Part shown: piece by piece, positions 1-6,915 of the stretch | How the letters are laid out: each line of letters starts with the position of its first letter | How positions within the stretch are numbered: the stretch's first letter is position 1 | NCBI GenBank assembly: GCA_021808035.1 | Contig: JAKBCG010000033.1 | Span: 1-13,354 of the forward strand | Direction: 5' to 3' | DNA: 13,354 bases | From: Pseudomonadota bacterium | GTDB lineage: Bacteria > Pseudomonadota > Gammaproteobacteria > Steroidobacterales > Steroidobacteraceae | Made by a program: the position numbers and the translations under genes | The notes under the pieces: generated by a model | Databases searched by the model: none | The model's input: the letters and a program-made list of their open reading frames with translations, nothing else | Told to the model about the DNA's origin: nothing

Positions 1-244
1 CTGGGCCGCGGGCGTGACCTACACGACCGACAACCTCGGGCTCACCAACGGCACGACGATGTCGCAGGCGCCCGAGTTCTACATCACCTATCTCGGCTCG
101 CCGGCGCTGTCGACCGGCTTGACCGGTGCGCTCTATCAGATCGATGCCGTCGGCTACGGCGGCAGCGCGAACACCACCGCCGAGGTCGAGAGCACGTATC
201 TCGTGCAGACCGGCAGCGGCACTCTGAATGCGGGAGGTCCTTAG
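1..244 (+). CDS. pilX: PilX-like type IV pilus minor pilin assembly protein, C-terminal part (5' end outside window)
   Basis: The frame is open from base 2 and ends in TAG at 242-244, leaving the last 80 residues of a longer protein. The C-terminus has the look of PilX-family proteins: an aromatic strand (YQIDAVGYGG), then a small-residue/Asn-Thr stretch and a final AEVESTYLV strand, where PilX homologues usually read roughly 'YRI.ARG.GGS.NT...LQSTY'. PilX is an inner-membrane-processed minor pilin that, with FimU/PilV/PilW/PilE and PilY1, primes pilus assembly and sits at the pilus tip. The stop lies 3 bases before the pilY1 ATG, and the pilY1 Shine-Dalgarno is inside this gene's last codons, so the two are translationally coupled. 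Assignment rests on the C-terminal pattern plus the position directly before pilY1. The prepilin leader is off the window and cannot be checked. Confidence 0.75.
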   Translation, partial: WAAGVTYTTDNLGLTNGTTMSQAPEFYITYLGSPALSTGLTGALYQIDAVGYGGSANTTAEVESTYLVQTGSGTLNAGGP

Positions 245-247
245 ATC

Positions 248-3200
248 ATGAACGCGATGCAACGAATCGCCCTCGTCGCGCTGGCGGTCCTCGGGCTGCC
301 GCTCGCGGCGAGCGCGCAGACGGTCTCGTCGACGACCAACTACACCGAGAACTTCACCGGTTCGACGACCAACAATTCCTGGTACTACTCGAACGGCGCA
401 TGCCTGACCGCGAGCAGCTCCGCCGGCACGCCGAGTCCCGGACAGATCCCGGGCTGCGTGACCATGACCGGGCCCGGAGGCTACTACTACGGCAAGACGC
501 TCGTCGGCGGCAGCACGGGGCACTTCCCGGACAACCCCGGCGCACTGCGATTCACCAACAACAACAACTTCCAGCGCGGCGCGATCATCTCGAACTTCAC
601 GTTCCCGCTCGCGAGCAACGGCATCAAGATCTCGTTCACGACCGAGTCCTACGAAGGGGACAGTGGCGGCAGCGGGCATGACGGCGCCGACGGCATCAGC
701 TTCTTCCTGCAGGACGCGAGCAAGGTCGACCTCACGGACGACTCGACCCAGGCCTCGGCGATCGGCGCGAACGGCGGCAGCCTCGCTTATTCCTGCTCGA
801 ACGAAACCTCCAATTATCCTCAGGATGGCCTGATCGGCGCGTATCTCGGACTCGGCATCGACGAGTACGGTAACTTCCTCAACAAGGGCGACAACACCGC
901 GACGGGCGACTACAGCCGCACGACCAACTCGGACTACCAATGGGACCGGATCGGTCTGCGCGGTGCCGGTAACGTCAACTGGAACTATCTCACCAACACT
1001 TATCCGACCGATTATCCGTCGTCGACGCCGGCGACCGGCACCCCCAGCGCGCAGAACTACGGGGTCCTGGATACCTGCCGGACCAATACCATCTGGAAGT
1101 ACTCGAACGGCGGTTGGACCAATACCGGCACGCCGCTGCCGAGCTACACCGACTACGCGGTGATCCCGAACGCCTTCAAGGTGCTCACCGGCTCGCTGCA
1201 GATCGCGAACGAGAGCGCGACCCGGCGCGGATACGGATCCGCGCTGACGCCCGGCAGTCAATATGGCGTGCCGATCACCTATAACTTGACGATCACGCCC
1301 GCGGGTCTGCTGAGCTTGTCGTACAGCTACAACGGCGGCGCGTTCCAACCGGTGATCACCGGCCAGAACATCACCACCTCGAACGGCCCGATCCCCGCGC
1401 AGATACGCTTCGGCTTCGCCGGTTCCGACGGCGGCGCGACCAACATCCACGAGATCATGTGCTTCCAGGCCTCGCCGCAGAACCAGTCGCAGAGCTCCGC
1501 GGGCTTGAACCAGAAGCAGACCGCGAAGGTGCAGACCGGCACCCAGGTTTACTTCGCGTTCTACAACGCGAACAACTGGACCGGGTCGCTGACCTCGCAG
1601 TACCTGATCACGCCGCCGGGCGCGACCAGCCCGAACGCGCTCGAGATCTCGCCGACCGTGAACTGGGACGCCTCCTGCGTGCTGACCGGCGTGCCGAGCG
1701 GGCAGACCTGCGCGACGACTGGCGTCGCCGGCCCGACCGCGGCGGAGGGCCCGACCAGCCGCGCGATCCTCACCTGGAACGGCTCGCAGGGCGTGCCGTT
1801 CGAATGGAGCGATCTCAACAGCGCCGAGCAGACCGCGCTCGACCTCGACAACACGACCAACGGCTACCCGCTCAGTAACCCCGACGACGTGCTGAACTAC
1901 CTGCGCGGCGATCGGAGTCTCGAACTGAACGCCTACGGCGTCGGCGAGTTCCGCGCCCGCACCAGCGTGCTCGGCGACATCATCGATTCGAGCCCGACCT
2001 GGGTCGGCCCGCCGTCCGCGTCGTTCCCGACGGTGTGGAAAGACTTGCTGAACCCGACCGCGACGATGCCGGAGAACGCGACCAGCGCCGAGACCTACCC
2101 CGCGTTCGAGACCCTGTATCAGACCCGTACGAACGTCGTCTATGCAGGCGCGAATGACGGACTGCTGCACGGCTTCCGCACCGGCTCGTTCAACTCCTCC
2201 GGTCAGTACGTCGCGACCTACAACGACGGGTATGAGGTGCTCGCCTACATGCCGGGCTACGTGGTCAATGCGATCAACGCCTACGCGACCCGCGAGAACG
2301 ACTATCCGGATCCGTTGTACGCGCACAACTTCAGCGTCGACGCGCCGCCCGGCGTCGGTGACCTGTTCTACGGCGGCCAATGGCACACCTGGCTCGTCGG
2401 CGGCCTCGGGGCCGGCGGCTCGGCGATCTACGCGCTCGACATCACCAATCCGGCGAACTTCTCCGAAGCGAACGCGACGAGCACGGTGATCGGCGAGTGG
2501 AGCACGACGACGACCGGCACCACGACGACCTCGACGCTCACCTGCGCGAACGTGACGAACTGCGGCAACAACCTGGGCCTCACCTACGGCGATCCGCAGA
2601 TCCGCCGCTTCCACAACGGCGACTGGGGCGCGGTTTTCGGCAACGGACTCAATAGCAGCACCGGTGACGCCGGGATCTACGTGATGCTGGTCGACCCGAC
2701 GACCGGCAGCCAGACCTTCTATTACCTCAGCACCGGCAGTGCGGGCACCGGCGACGGGATCACCTACGTGACCGCCGCCGACCTCGACGGTGACCACATC
2801 GTCGACTACGTGTACGCCGGCGACGCGAAGGGCAACGTCTGGCGCTTCGATCTGACCAGCAACGACCCGACCCAATGGACCGCATCCCCGGTCCCGGTGT
2901 TCACGACCGCGGCGAACCAGCCGATCACCTCGCGCGTGATCGTCGCGCTGGTGACCGCCGGCGGTGCGCGGCGGGTGATGCTCGAGTTCGGCACCGGCCA
3001 GCAGACCCCGTTCTCGGTGACCTCGGCGTCGACCTATTCATCCACCCAGCAGGCGCTCTATGGCGTTTGGGACTGGAACATGGGCTCGTGGAACGCGAAA
3101 TCCGCGGTGCAGTACGCAAGCCTGCCGACGGCGACCGGGATCGCGGCGCCGACCTCGACGATCACCGGCACGTCGTCGCTCCAGCAACAGACGATCACCG

Positions 3201-3781
3201 GGAGCTACGACACCTCGCTCACCGCGTCGTCGAGTTCCTCGACCCCGTCGAGCGCGTACTACTACCGCACCGTCAGCGCGAACACGATCTGCTGGGCCGA
3301 CACCAGCGGCTGCAACCAGTACGGCTGGTACTTGAACCTGAGCGCCGGGTATGCGAACCAGACCGACCCGAACGGACTGCAGTCGACCAACACGAACTAC
3401 CCGTATGTGTATGAACAGGTGATCTTCAACCCCGTGCTCGAGGCCGGCGCGTTCATCGTGAACACGACGATCCCGCCGACGAGCTCGCTCGCGACCTGCG
3501 CGGCGACCTCGGCCGCGGGCTGGACGATGGCGATCGACCCCGCGACCGGCGGCGCGTTCCCGAACTCGTTCTTCGGCGATGCGAACCACAACTTCCTGAA
3601 CGTGAACAACCAGGCGATCAGCGGGATTGGGTTGAGCGGCACGGGAAGTCCGTCGTTCGTGACCCAGGGCACGATGACCTACATGGTCACGCAGACGGTG
3701 AGCGGCACCGGCGCGATCACCGCGGTGAACCCGCAAGGCGGCATCACGGGCAAGCGCCTCACCTGGATCGAGAAGCGCTGA
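248..3781 (+). CDS. pilY1: PilY1/PilC-family type IV pilus tip adhesin with N-terminal L-type lectin-like domain
   Basis: This 1177-residue secreted protein is close in length to Pseudomonas PilY1. ATG 248 follows GGGAGG (232-237) at 10 bases. Residues 1-23 are a signal peptide ending ASA before Q24. Residues about 35-405 resemble a bacterial L-type lectin: GADGISFFL near 146-154, a metal-site-like GIDEYGNF (D205, N209), and PAQIRFGF...NIHEI near 385-400. Residues about 545-1000 are the PilC/PilY1 beta-propeller: LRGDRS (RGD 553-555), SVLGDIIDSSP, VVYAGANDGLLHGF, WLVGGLGAGG and a calcium loop DLDGDHIVD (D845-D853) followed by YAGD..GNVWRFDL. In the family this loop binds calcium and controls pilus extension/retraction. 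No MIDAS-type DxSxS or vWA-like region is visible. A Thr-rich stretch near 752-764 is low complexity. The propeller assignment is secure; the lectin fold is inferred from motifs. Confidence 0.92.
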   Translation: MNAMQRIALVALAVLGLPLAASAQTVSSTTNYTENFTGSTTNNSWYYSNGACLTASSSAGTPSPGQIPGCVTMTGPGGYYYGKTLVGGSTGHFPDNPGALRFTNNNNFQRGAIISNFTFPLASNGIKISFTTESYEGDSGGSGHDGADGISFFLQDASKVDLTDDSTQASAIGANGGSLAYSCSNETSNYPQDGLIGAYLGLGIDEYGNFLNKGDNTATGDYSRTTNSDYQWDRIGLRGAGNVNWNYLTNTYPTDYPSSTPATGTPSAQNYGVLDTCRTNTIWKYSNGGWTNTGTPLPSYTDYAVIPNAFKVLTGSLQIANESATRRGYGSALTPGSQYGVPITYNLTITPAGLLSLSYSYNGGAFQPVITGQNITTSNGPIPAQIRFGFAGSDGGATNIHEIMCFQASPQNQSQSSAGLNQKQTAKVQTGTQVYFAFYNANNWTGSLTSQYLITPPGATSPNALEISPTVNWDASCVLTGVPSGQTCATTGVAGPTAAEGPTSRAILTWNGSQGVPFEWSDLNSAEQTALDLDNTTNGYPLSNPDDVLNYLRGDRSLELNAYGVGEFRARTSVLGDIIDSSPTWVGPPSASFPTVWKDLLNPTATMPENATSAETYPAFETLYQTRTNVVYAGANDGLLHGFRTGSFNSSGQYVATYNDGYEVLAYMPGYVVNAINAYATRENDYPDPLYAHNFSVDAPPGVGDLFYGGQWHTWLVGGLGAGGSAIYALDITNPANFSEANATSTVIGEWSTTTTGTTTTSTLTCANVTNCGNNLGLTYGDPQIRRFHNGDWGAVFGNGLNSSTGDAGIYVMLVDPTTGSQTFYYLSTGSAGTGDGITYVTAADLDGDHIVDYVYAGDAKGNVWRFDLTSNDPTQWTASPVPVFTTAANQPITSRVIVALVTAGGARRVMLEFGTGQQTPFSVTSASTYSSTQQALYGVWDWNMGSWNAKSAVQYASLPTATGIAAPTSTITGTSSLQQQTITGSYDTSLTASSSSSTPSSAYYYRTVSANTICWADTSGCNQYGWYLNLSAGYANQTDPNGLQSTNTNYPYVYEQVIFNPVLEAGAFIVNTTIPPTSSLATCAATSAAGWTMAIDPATGGAFPNSFFGDANHNFLNVNNQAISGIGLSGTGSPSFVTQGTMTYMVTQTVSGTGAITAVNPQGGITGKRLTWIEKR

Positions 3782-3801
3782 GGTGGCCACGATGCACGCA
3801 C

Positions 3802-3806
3802 GGAGG
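3802..3806 (+). promoter_or_regulatory. Ribosome binding site deciding the pilE-like start
   Basis: GGAGG is 9 bases before ATG 3816. The two in-frame upstream starts (GTG 3783, ATG 3792) have no such element at the right distance apart from the short AGG at the pilY1 stop, so this site selects the 167-residue product. Confidence 0.6.
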
Positions 3807-3815
3807 ATCGAAGCG

Positions 3816-4319
3816 ATGGCGCCGACCGGACTCTTGGCCGCGCTCCGCGGCTCGCGCCGCGCGCAGCGCGGTTTCACCCTGATCGAGCTCGTGATTGCGA
3901 TGGTCGTCGCGGCGATCCTCGCGGCGATCGCGATACCGGCCTACTCGTCGTTCGTCCGCGAAGGGCGGCGCACCGACGCGAAAACGGCGCTGCTCGACCT
4001 CGCGAGCCTCGAGGAACGGTATTTCACGACGACCAACACCTACTCCAGTGCGGCGTCGGATCTCGGCTACGGCTCGGCCGCCTGGCCGGTCACGGTGGGC
4101 AGCGGCTATTACCAGGTGGCGCAACCCGTGGTCACCGCGGCGGTCGCGCCGACCACCGCCGCGCCCGCGGGAACACCCGCGAGCTTCGCGATCACCGCGA
4201 CACCGATCGGCGACCAGGTGAACGACACCGAGTGCGCATCGTTCACGGTGACGTCGCAGGGGGCGCACACGTCGCTCTCGAGTACGGGCACCGACACGTC
4301 GACGACCTGCTGGCAGTAG
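3816..4319 (+). CDS. pilE: Type IV pilin-like protein, PilE / ComP-like
   Basis: This is a 167-residue prepilin. A 19-residue leader with several Arg/Gln (..RRAQRG) precedes the class III cleavage site G19/FTLIELVIAMVV, with the conserved Glu at mature position 5 and a hydrophobic helix to IPAY, giving a mature pilin of 148 residues. The next segment (REGRRTDAKTALLDLASLEERYFTTTNTYS) is the pattern seen in PilE/ComP-type minor pilins of gammaproteobacteria. C140 and C165 can form the C-terminal disulfide loop. ATG 3816 is preferred over GTG 3783 or ATG 3792 because GGAGG (3802-3806) lies 9 bases before it; the longer forms would only extend the leader. The gene begins 34 bases after the pilY1 stop and is the last gene of this strand block, matching the usual pilX-pilY1-pilE order. 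Processing is by PilD, with insertion into the pilus from the inner membrane. It could be a ComP-like DNA-uptake pilin and not a structural initiator; the sequence does not decide this. Confidence 0.88.
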   Translation: MAPTGLLAALRGSRRAQRGFTLIELVIAMVVAAILAAIAIPAYSSFVREGRRTDAKTALLDLASLEERYFTTTNTYSSAASDLGYGSAAWPVTVGSGYYQVAQPVVTAAVAPTTAAPAGTPASFAITATPIGDQVNDTECASFTVTSQGAHTSLSSTGTDTSTTCWQ

Positions 4320-4354
4320 CGCTCCAGCGCTGCGCGGCCCGCCGCGCGGAGCGC
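4319..4354 (+). terminator. GC-rich hairpin at the end of the pilus operon
   Basis: Arms 4319-4325 (GCGCTCC) and 4348-4354 (GGAGCGC) pair. Inside them, 4332-4337 (GCGCGG) pairs with 4342-4347 (CCGCGC) around a CCCG loop, leaving a 6-base bulge (AGCGCT) on the left. It begins on the last base of the pilin stop codon. No T-run follows, so it may be a weak intrinsic terminator, a Rho-assisted stop or a 3'-end stabiliser. It could also serve the convergent gene ending at 4405. Within the short gap that follows, GCACCGACCGCGCGC occurs twice. Confidence 0.4.
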
Positions 4355-4404
4355 ACCGACCGCGCGCAGCGCACCGGCCCGCAGTGCACCGACCGCGCGC
4401 GGTG

Positions 4405-5271
4405 TCAGCGCACGGTGTAGCCCCGTCCCACCGCGCACGCGGTCATCGCGCGGCGAAAGTCGTCCGTGTTGCCGTTCGGGCCCACCTGTTGATGCGCCCA
4501 GTCCTCGCACGCCCGCCGGTCCTCGGCCTGCTGCGCGGCGCTCTGGCCGTTCTTCGGGTACATGAAGATCTGGCCCGTGCCCGTGGTTGCTTGCGCGGAC
4601 GCGTCGTAGCCCCCGACCGGCGGAGGATCCGTCGCGACATAGCCGTCGTAGTTCGGATCGAAGGTGTAGTAGACGTCGTCCGCGTAGTAATACGGGATTC
4701 CGTCGTACCAGTAGGTCGCGTAGACCGACGGGAGCACCGGCAGGAACCACGAGAAGCCGACGCCATAGGTCACGGCCGGCCAGTACGATCCGCCCCAGTA
4801 ACCGCCACCCCAATAGGTGCCGACCCAGTCATGGCCGTCGTCGTCGCCCCAACCACCGCCGCCGTGCCAATCACCATAACCGCCCCAATCGCCGCGATCC
4901 CCGTCCCAATGGCCCTCGCCACCGGTGCGATTCCAGTTCCCATGGCGGGCGTTCGGGTAGATACGGCTGATCGGTGGCGCGAACCTCGCCGCCCCCCGCC
5001 CCGCGGGCGCGCCGTAGTGCGGCGCTGGCGCATATCGCGGTGCTGGCGCATATCGCGGCGCCGGTGCATAGCGCGGCGCCGGTGCGAAATGCGCACCTCC
5101 ACCGAAATGAGCTGCCCCGCCAAAATGCGCCGGTGCAGCGCCTCGGCCGCCCCCACCGAAATGCCCGCCGAAGTGCGCCCCCCGTGGGCCATCGGCGTGC
5201 GCGAGACCCGCGACCACGATGCAGCCGACCACCCCGGCAAGCACCGACCAGCGTCCCCATTGGCTCCTCAT
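4405..5271 (-). CDS. Secreted Gly/Tyr/Trp-rich protein of unknown function (DUF6515-like)
   Basis: The product is 288 residues with a Sec signal peptide (MRSQWGRWSVLAGVVGC... cleavage likely at A24-H25-A26/D27). Four zones follow: His/Gly-rich (about 27-60); a tandem APAPRY repeat (about 62-87); Gly/Trp/Asp-rich with many WGG and YWGG steps (about 105-165); and an aromatic segment (GIPYYYADDVYYTF) leading to TDPPPVGGY. The C-terminal domain reads GQIFMYPKNGQSAAQQAEDRRACEDWA, a motif I recognise from DUF6515-type and related proteobacterial envelope proteins, usually 'YP.NGQS..QQ..DR..C..WA'. The ATG at 5269-5271 was chosen over one 25 codons upstream because it alone starts a signal peptide and has AGAGGA a few bases before it. 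The function is unknown; periplasmic or outer-membrane location is inferred. It stands alone, convergent with the pilus operon. Confidence 0.8.
   Translation of the reverse strand: MRSQWGRWSVLAGVVGCIVVAGLAHADGPRGAHFGGHFGGGGRGAAPAHFGGAAHFGGGAHFAPAPRYAPAPRYAPAPRYAPAPHYGAPAGRGAARFAPPISRIYPNARHGNWNRTGGEGHWDGDRGDWGGYGDWHGGGGWGDDDGHDWVGTYWGGGYWGGSYWPAVTYGVGFSWFLPVLPSVYATYWYDGIPYYYADDVYYTFDPNYDGYVATDPPPVGGYDASAQATTGTGQIFMYPKNGQSAAQQAEDRRACEDWAHQQVGPNGNTDDFRRAMTACAVGRGYTVR
5014..5085 (-). repeat. 18-bp tandem repeat, 4 copies, encoding APAPRY units
   Basis: Four consecutive 18-bp units (5014-5031, 5032-5049, 5050-5067, 5068-5085) differ at only a few bases. They encode the hexapeptide repeat PAPRYA/PAPHYG in the secreted protein. 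The in-frame unit length means copy-number change would alter protein length without a frameshift. Confidence 0.85.
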
Positions 5272-5370
5272 GGCTGATCCTCTCGTGATGCGGTCCACCG
5301 CGGCCTCGACGCAGTTCGTCCAGCGGCCATGGCGGGGCCCGTTCATTGCCTGCGCTCTCGATTCCTTCCA

Positions 5371-5399
5371 ATCATTGAGACTCGCGAGGCGGCCTTCAA
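5371..5399 (-). promoter_or_regulatory. Candidate sigma-70 promoter for the secreted Gly/Tyr-rich protein
   Basis: Read on the minus strand, TTGAAG (5394-5399) and AATGAT (5371-5376) are separated by exactly 17 bases. Each matches the consensus at 4 of 6 positions. Transcription would start near 5364, leaving a leader of about 90 bases before the ATG at 5271. A second weaker pair (TTCATT / TTAAAT, spacer 17) lies further upstream around the AT-rich AATTTAAT near 5447-5454. No other gene is visible in the 5272-5515 gap. Confidence 0.3.
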
Positions 5400-5515
5400 G
5401 TTCAGCTTACGGCGATGGCGGCACGCCGGCTGGAACGGTGGCGCGAATTTAATCAGGCCGCCATGCTGCAATGAACATGTGACGGATACGCGAACCCAAG
5501 CCGCCGCTGCCACCT

Positions 5516-6817
5516 TCACACGGGTTCGAGCGCCTGTTCGAGATCGGCGATCAGGTCGTCCGCATCCTCGATACCCACCGAGATGCGAATCAGCGAATCG
5601 TCGATCCCGAGCCGGTCCCGCGTCGCCTTGGGCACGCCGGAATGCGTGGTGCTCGCCGGGTGCGACATCAGCGTCTCGGTGCCGCCGAGGCTCACCGCGA
5701 GCTTGATCACCTGCAATGCGTCGAGCAGCCGGAACGCCTCGCGCTCCCCGCCGCGGATCGAGAACCCGAACGTCGACCCGGCGGTGAGACACTGCCGGCG
5801 GAACAGCGCCTCGCCGGCGCTGCCGGGTGAGAGGAAACCGAGGTAGTTCACCGCCGCGACCTTCGGATGGGCGCGCAGGAACTCGGCGACGCGTGCCGCG
5901 TTCCGCGCGGCCCGCTCCATCCGCAAGGACAAGGTCTCCATCGACCGGGTGATCATCCACGCACTGTTCGGGTCGAGCTGCGTACCGAGCGCGCCGCGCA
6001 GGCGCTTCACCGGTTCGACCGCGGAGCGCGGCCCGACGACGCCACCGGCGACGAGATCCGAGTGCCCGCCGACGTACTTGGTCAGCGAGTACATCACGAG
6101 GTCCGCACCGTGCGCGAGCGGATGCTGGAACAACGGTCCGAGGAACGTGTTGTCGACCGCGAGCAGCGGCCGGCCGCCGTCCTGCCGCGAGCCGATCGAC
6201 TCGAGGACCTCACGGAACGCGGCGAGATCGACGAGCCCGTTGGTCGGGTTCGCGGGCGTCTCCGCGATCGCGAGGCTCACCCGGCCGCCGTTGCGGCGCG
6301 CGCGCTCGAGCGCCTCATCCGCGGCCGCCGCGATGCTCGAGCGGTCGAGGCCGTCGGTGAAGCCGACCGACTCGACACCGAACAGCGGCAAGGTCTTCTC
6401 GATCAGGGTCTCGGTACCGCCGTACAGCGGCTGACTCATCAAAATGACGTCGCCGGGTCGAACGTAGGTCCACAGCGTCGTCGAGATCGCCGCCATCCCG
6501 CTGGAAAAAACCGCGGCGAGCTCGGCGCCTTCGCACAGCGCGAGCCGGTCCTCGAGCACCTCGAGGTTCGGGTTGTTGAAGCGCGAGTACACGAGTCCCG
6601 AGGTCTGTCCTTCGGGCAGCGGCTTGCGGCCGGACGTGTAATCGAAGAAATCCTTGCCGTCCTGGGCCGTGCGGAACACGAACGTCGAGGTGAGGAAGAT
6701 CGGCGGCTTCAACGCGCCTTCGGACAGGGTCGGGTCGTACCCGAAACCCATCATCTGCGTCTCCGGTTTCAGCACCCGCCCGCCGACCCGGGTCTTGTGA
6801 TACTTGTCCTTGGCCAC
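5516..6817 (-). CDS. Cystathionine gamma-synthase family PLP-dependent enzyme
   Basis: This 433-residue cytosolic enzyme belongs to the Cys/Met metabolism PLP fold (cystathionine gamma-synthase / gamma-lyase / O-acylhomoserine sulfhydrylase / methionine gamma-lyase). Visible features in order: YSRFNNPN with Y77 and R79 (phosphate contacts from the neighbouring subunit); FSSGMAA at 104-110 (PLP phosphate loop); LYGGT with Y132, which stacks on PLP; VDNTF with D222, which binds the pyridine nitrogen; SLTKYVGGH with K247, the Schiff-base lysine; SLGGTETLMSHPAS at 376-389; and RISVGIED with R411, the carboxylate binder. It has an N-terminal extension of about 30 residues (VGGRVLKPETQMMGFGYDP) compared with 380-400 residue relatives. 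Methionine gamma-lyase has Cys after Tyr-Gly where this protein has G134, so a dedicated lyase is less likely, but the exact substrate is not decidable. The start is GTG 6817 with GGAGGA just upstream, divergent from the ZIP gene. Confidence 0.9.
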   Translation of the reverse strand: MAKDKYHKTRVGGRVLKPETQMMGFGYDPTLSEGALKPPIFLTSTFVFRTAQDGKDFFDYTSGRKPLPEGQTSGLVYSRFNNPNLEVLEDRLALCEGAELAAVFSSGMAAISTTLWTYVRPGDVILMSQPLYGGTETLIEKTLPLFGVESVGFTDGLDRSSIAAAADEALERARRNGGRVSLAIAETPANPTNGLVDLAAFREVLESIGSRQDGGRPLLAVDNTFLGPLFQHPLAHGADLVMYSLTKYVGGHSDLVAGGVVGPRSAVEPVKRLRGALGTQLDPNSAWMITRSMETLSLRMERAARNAARVAEFLRAHPKVAAVNYLGFLSPGSAGEALFRRQCLTAGSTFGFSIRGGEREAFRLLDALQVIKLAVSLGGTETLMSHPASTTHSGVPKATRDRLGIDDSLIRISVGIEDADDLIADLEQALEPV

Positions 6818-6857
6818 GATTCCTCCGATCGGCGAGCGCCGCGTGAACGAGAGCGCG

Positions 6858-6872
6858 AATATACTATGATGA
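6858..6872. promoter_or_regulatory. AT-rich island between divergent genes, possible -10 elements
   Basis: The only AT-rich patch in the 98-base gap reads AATATACTATGATGA. It holds TATACT on the plus strand (6860-6865) and TATATT on the minus strand (6858-6863), each a 5-of-6 match to a -10 box. No good -35 is seen at 16-18 bases for either. The location suits promoters for both the ZIP gene and the PLP enzyme, but this is weak evidence. Confidence 0.25.
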
Positions 6873-6904
6873 TGACGGGTCCGCGCCGCGGCGCGACGAC
6901 TCCT

Positions 6905-6909
6905 GGGAG
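6905..6909 (+). promoter_or_regulatory. Ribosome binding site supporting the TTG start of the ZIP gene
   Basis: GGGAG lies 6 bases before TTG 6916. The predicted first membrane helix begins directly at this codon and no ATG or GTG fits, so TTG is taken as the start. Confidence 0.5.
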
Positions 6910-6915
6910 TGCCGT

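Noticed and set aside
3038..3877. A 279-codon minus-strand frame opposite the pilY1 end and pilE start
   Set aside because: Arg/Ala/Gly-rich with no recognisable motif, and it spans two well-supported plus-strand genes.
248..4319. Pilus operon considered as a horizontally acquired island
   Set aside because: Base composition and codon use look like the rest of the window, and the gene order is the normal chromosomal minor-pilin order; no mobile element is adjacent.
4355..4404. Repeated GCACCGACCGCGCGC in the gap after the pilin gene, considered as an attachment site or operator
   Set aside because: Two imperfectly spaced GC-rich copies in a GC-rich gap with no integrase or regulator nearby; chance or 3'-end structure is enough.
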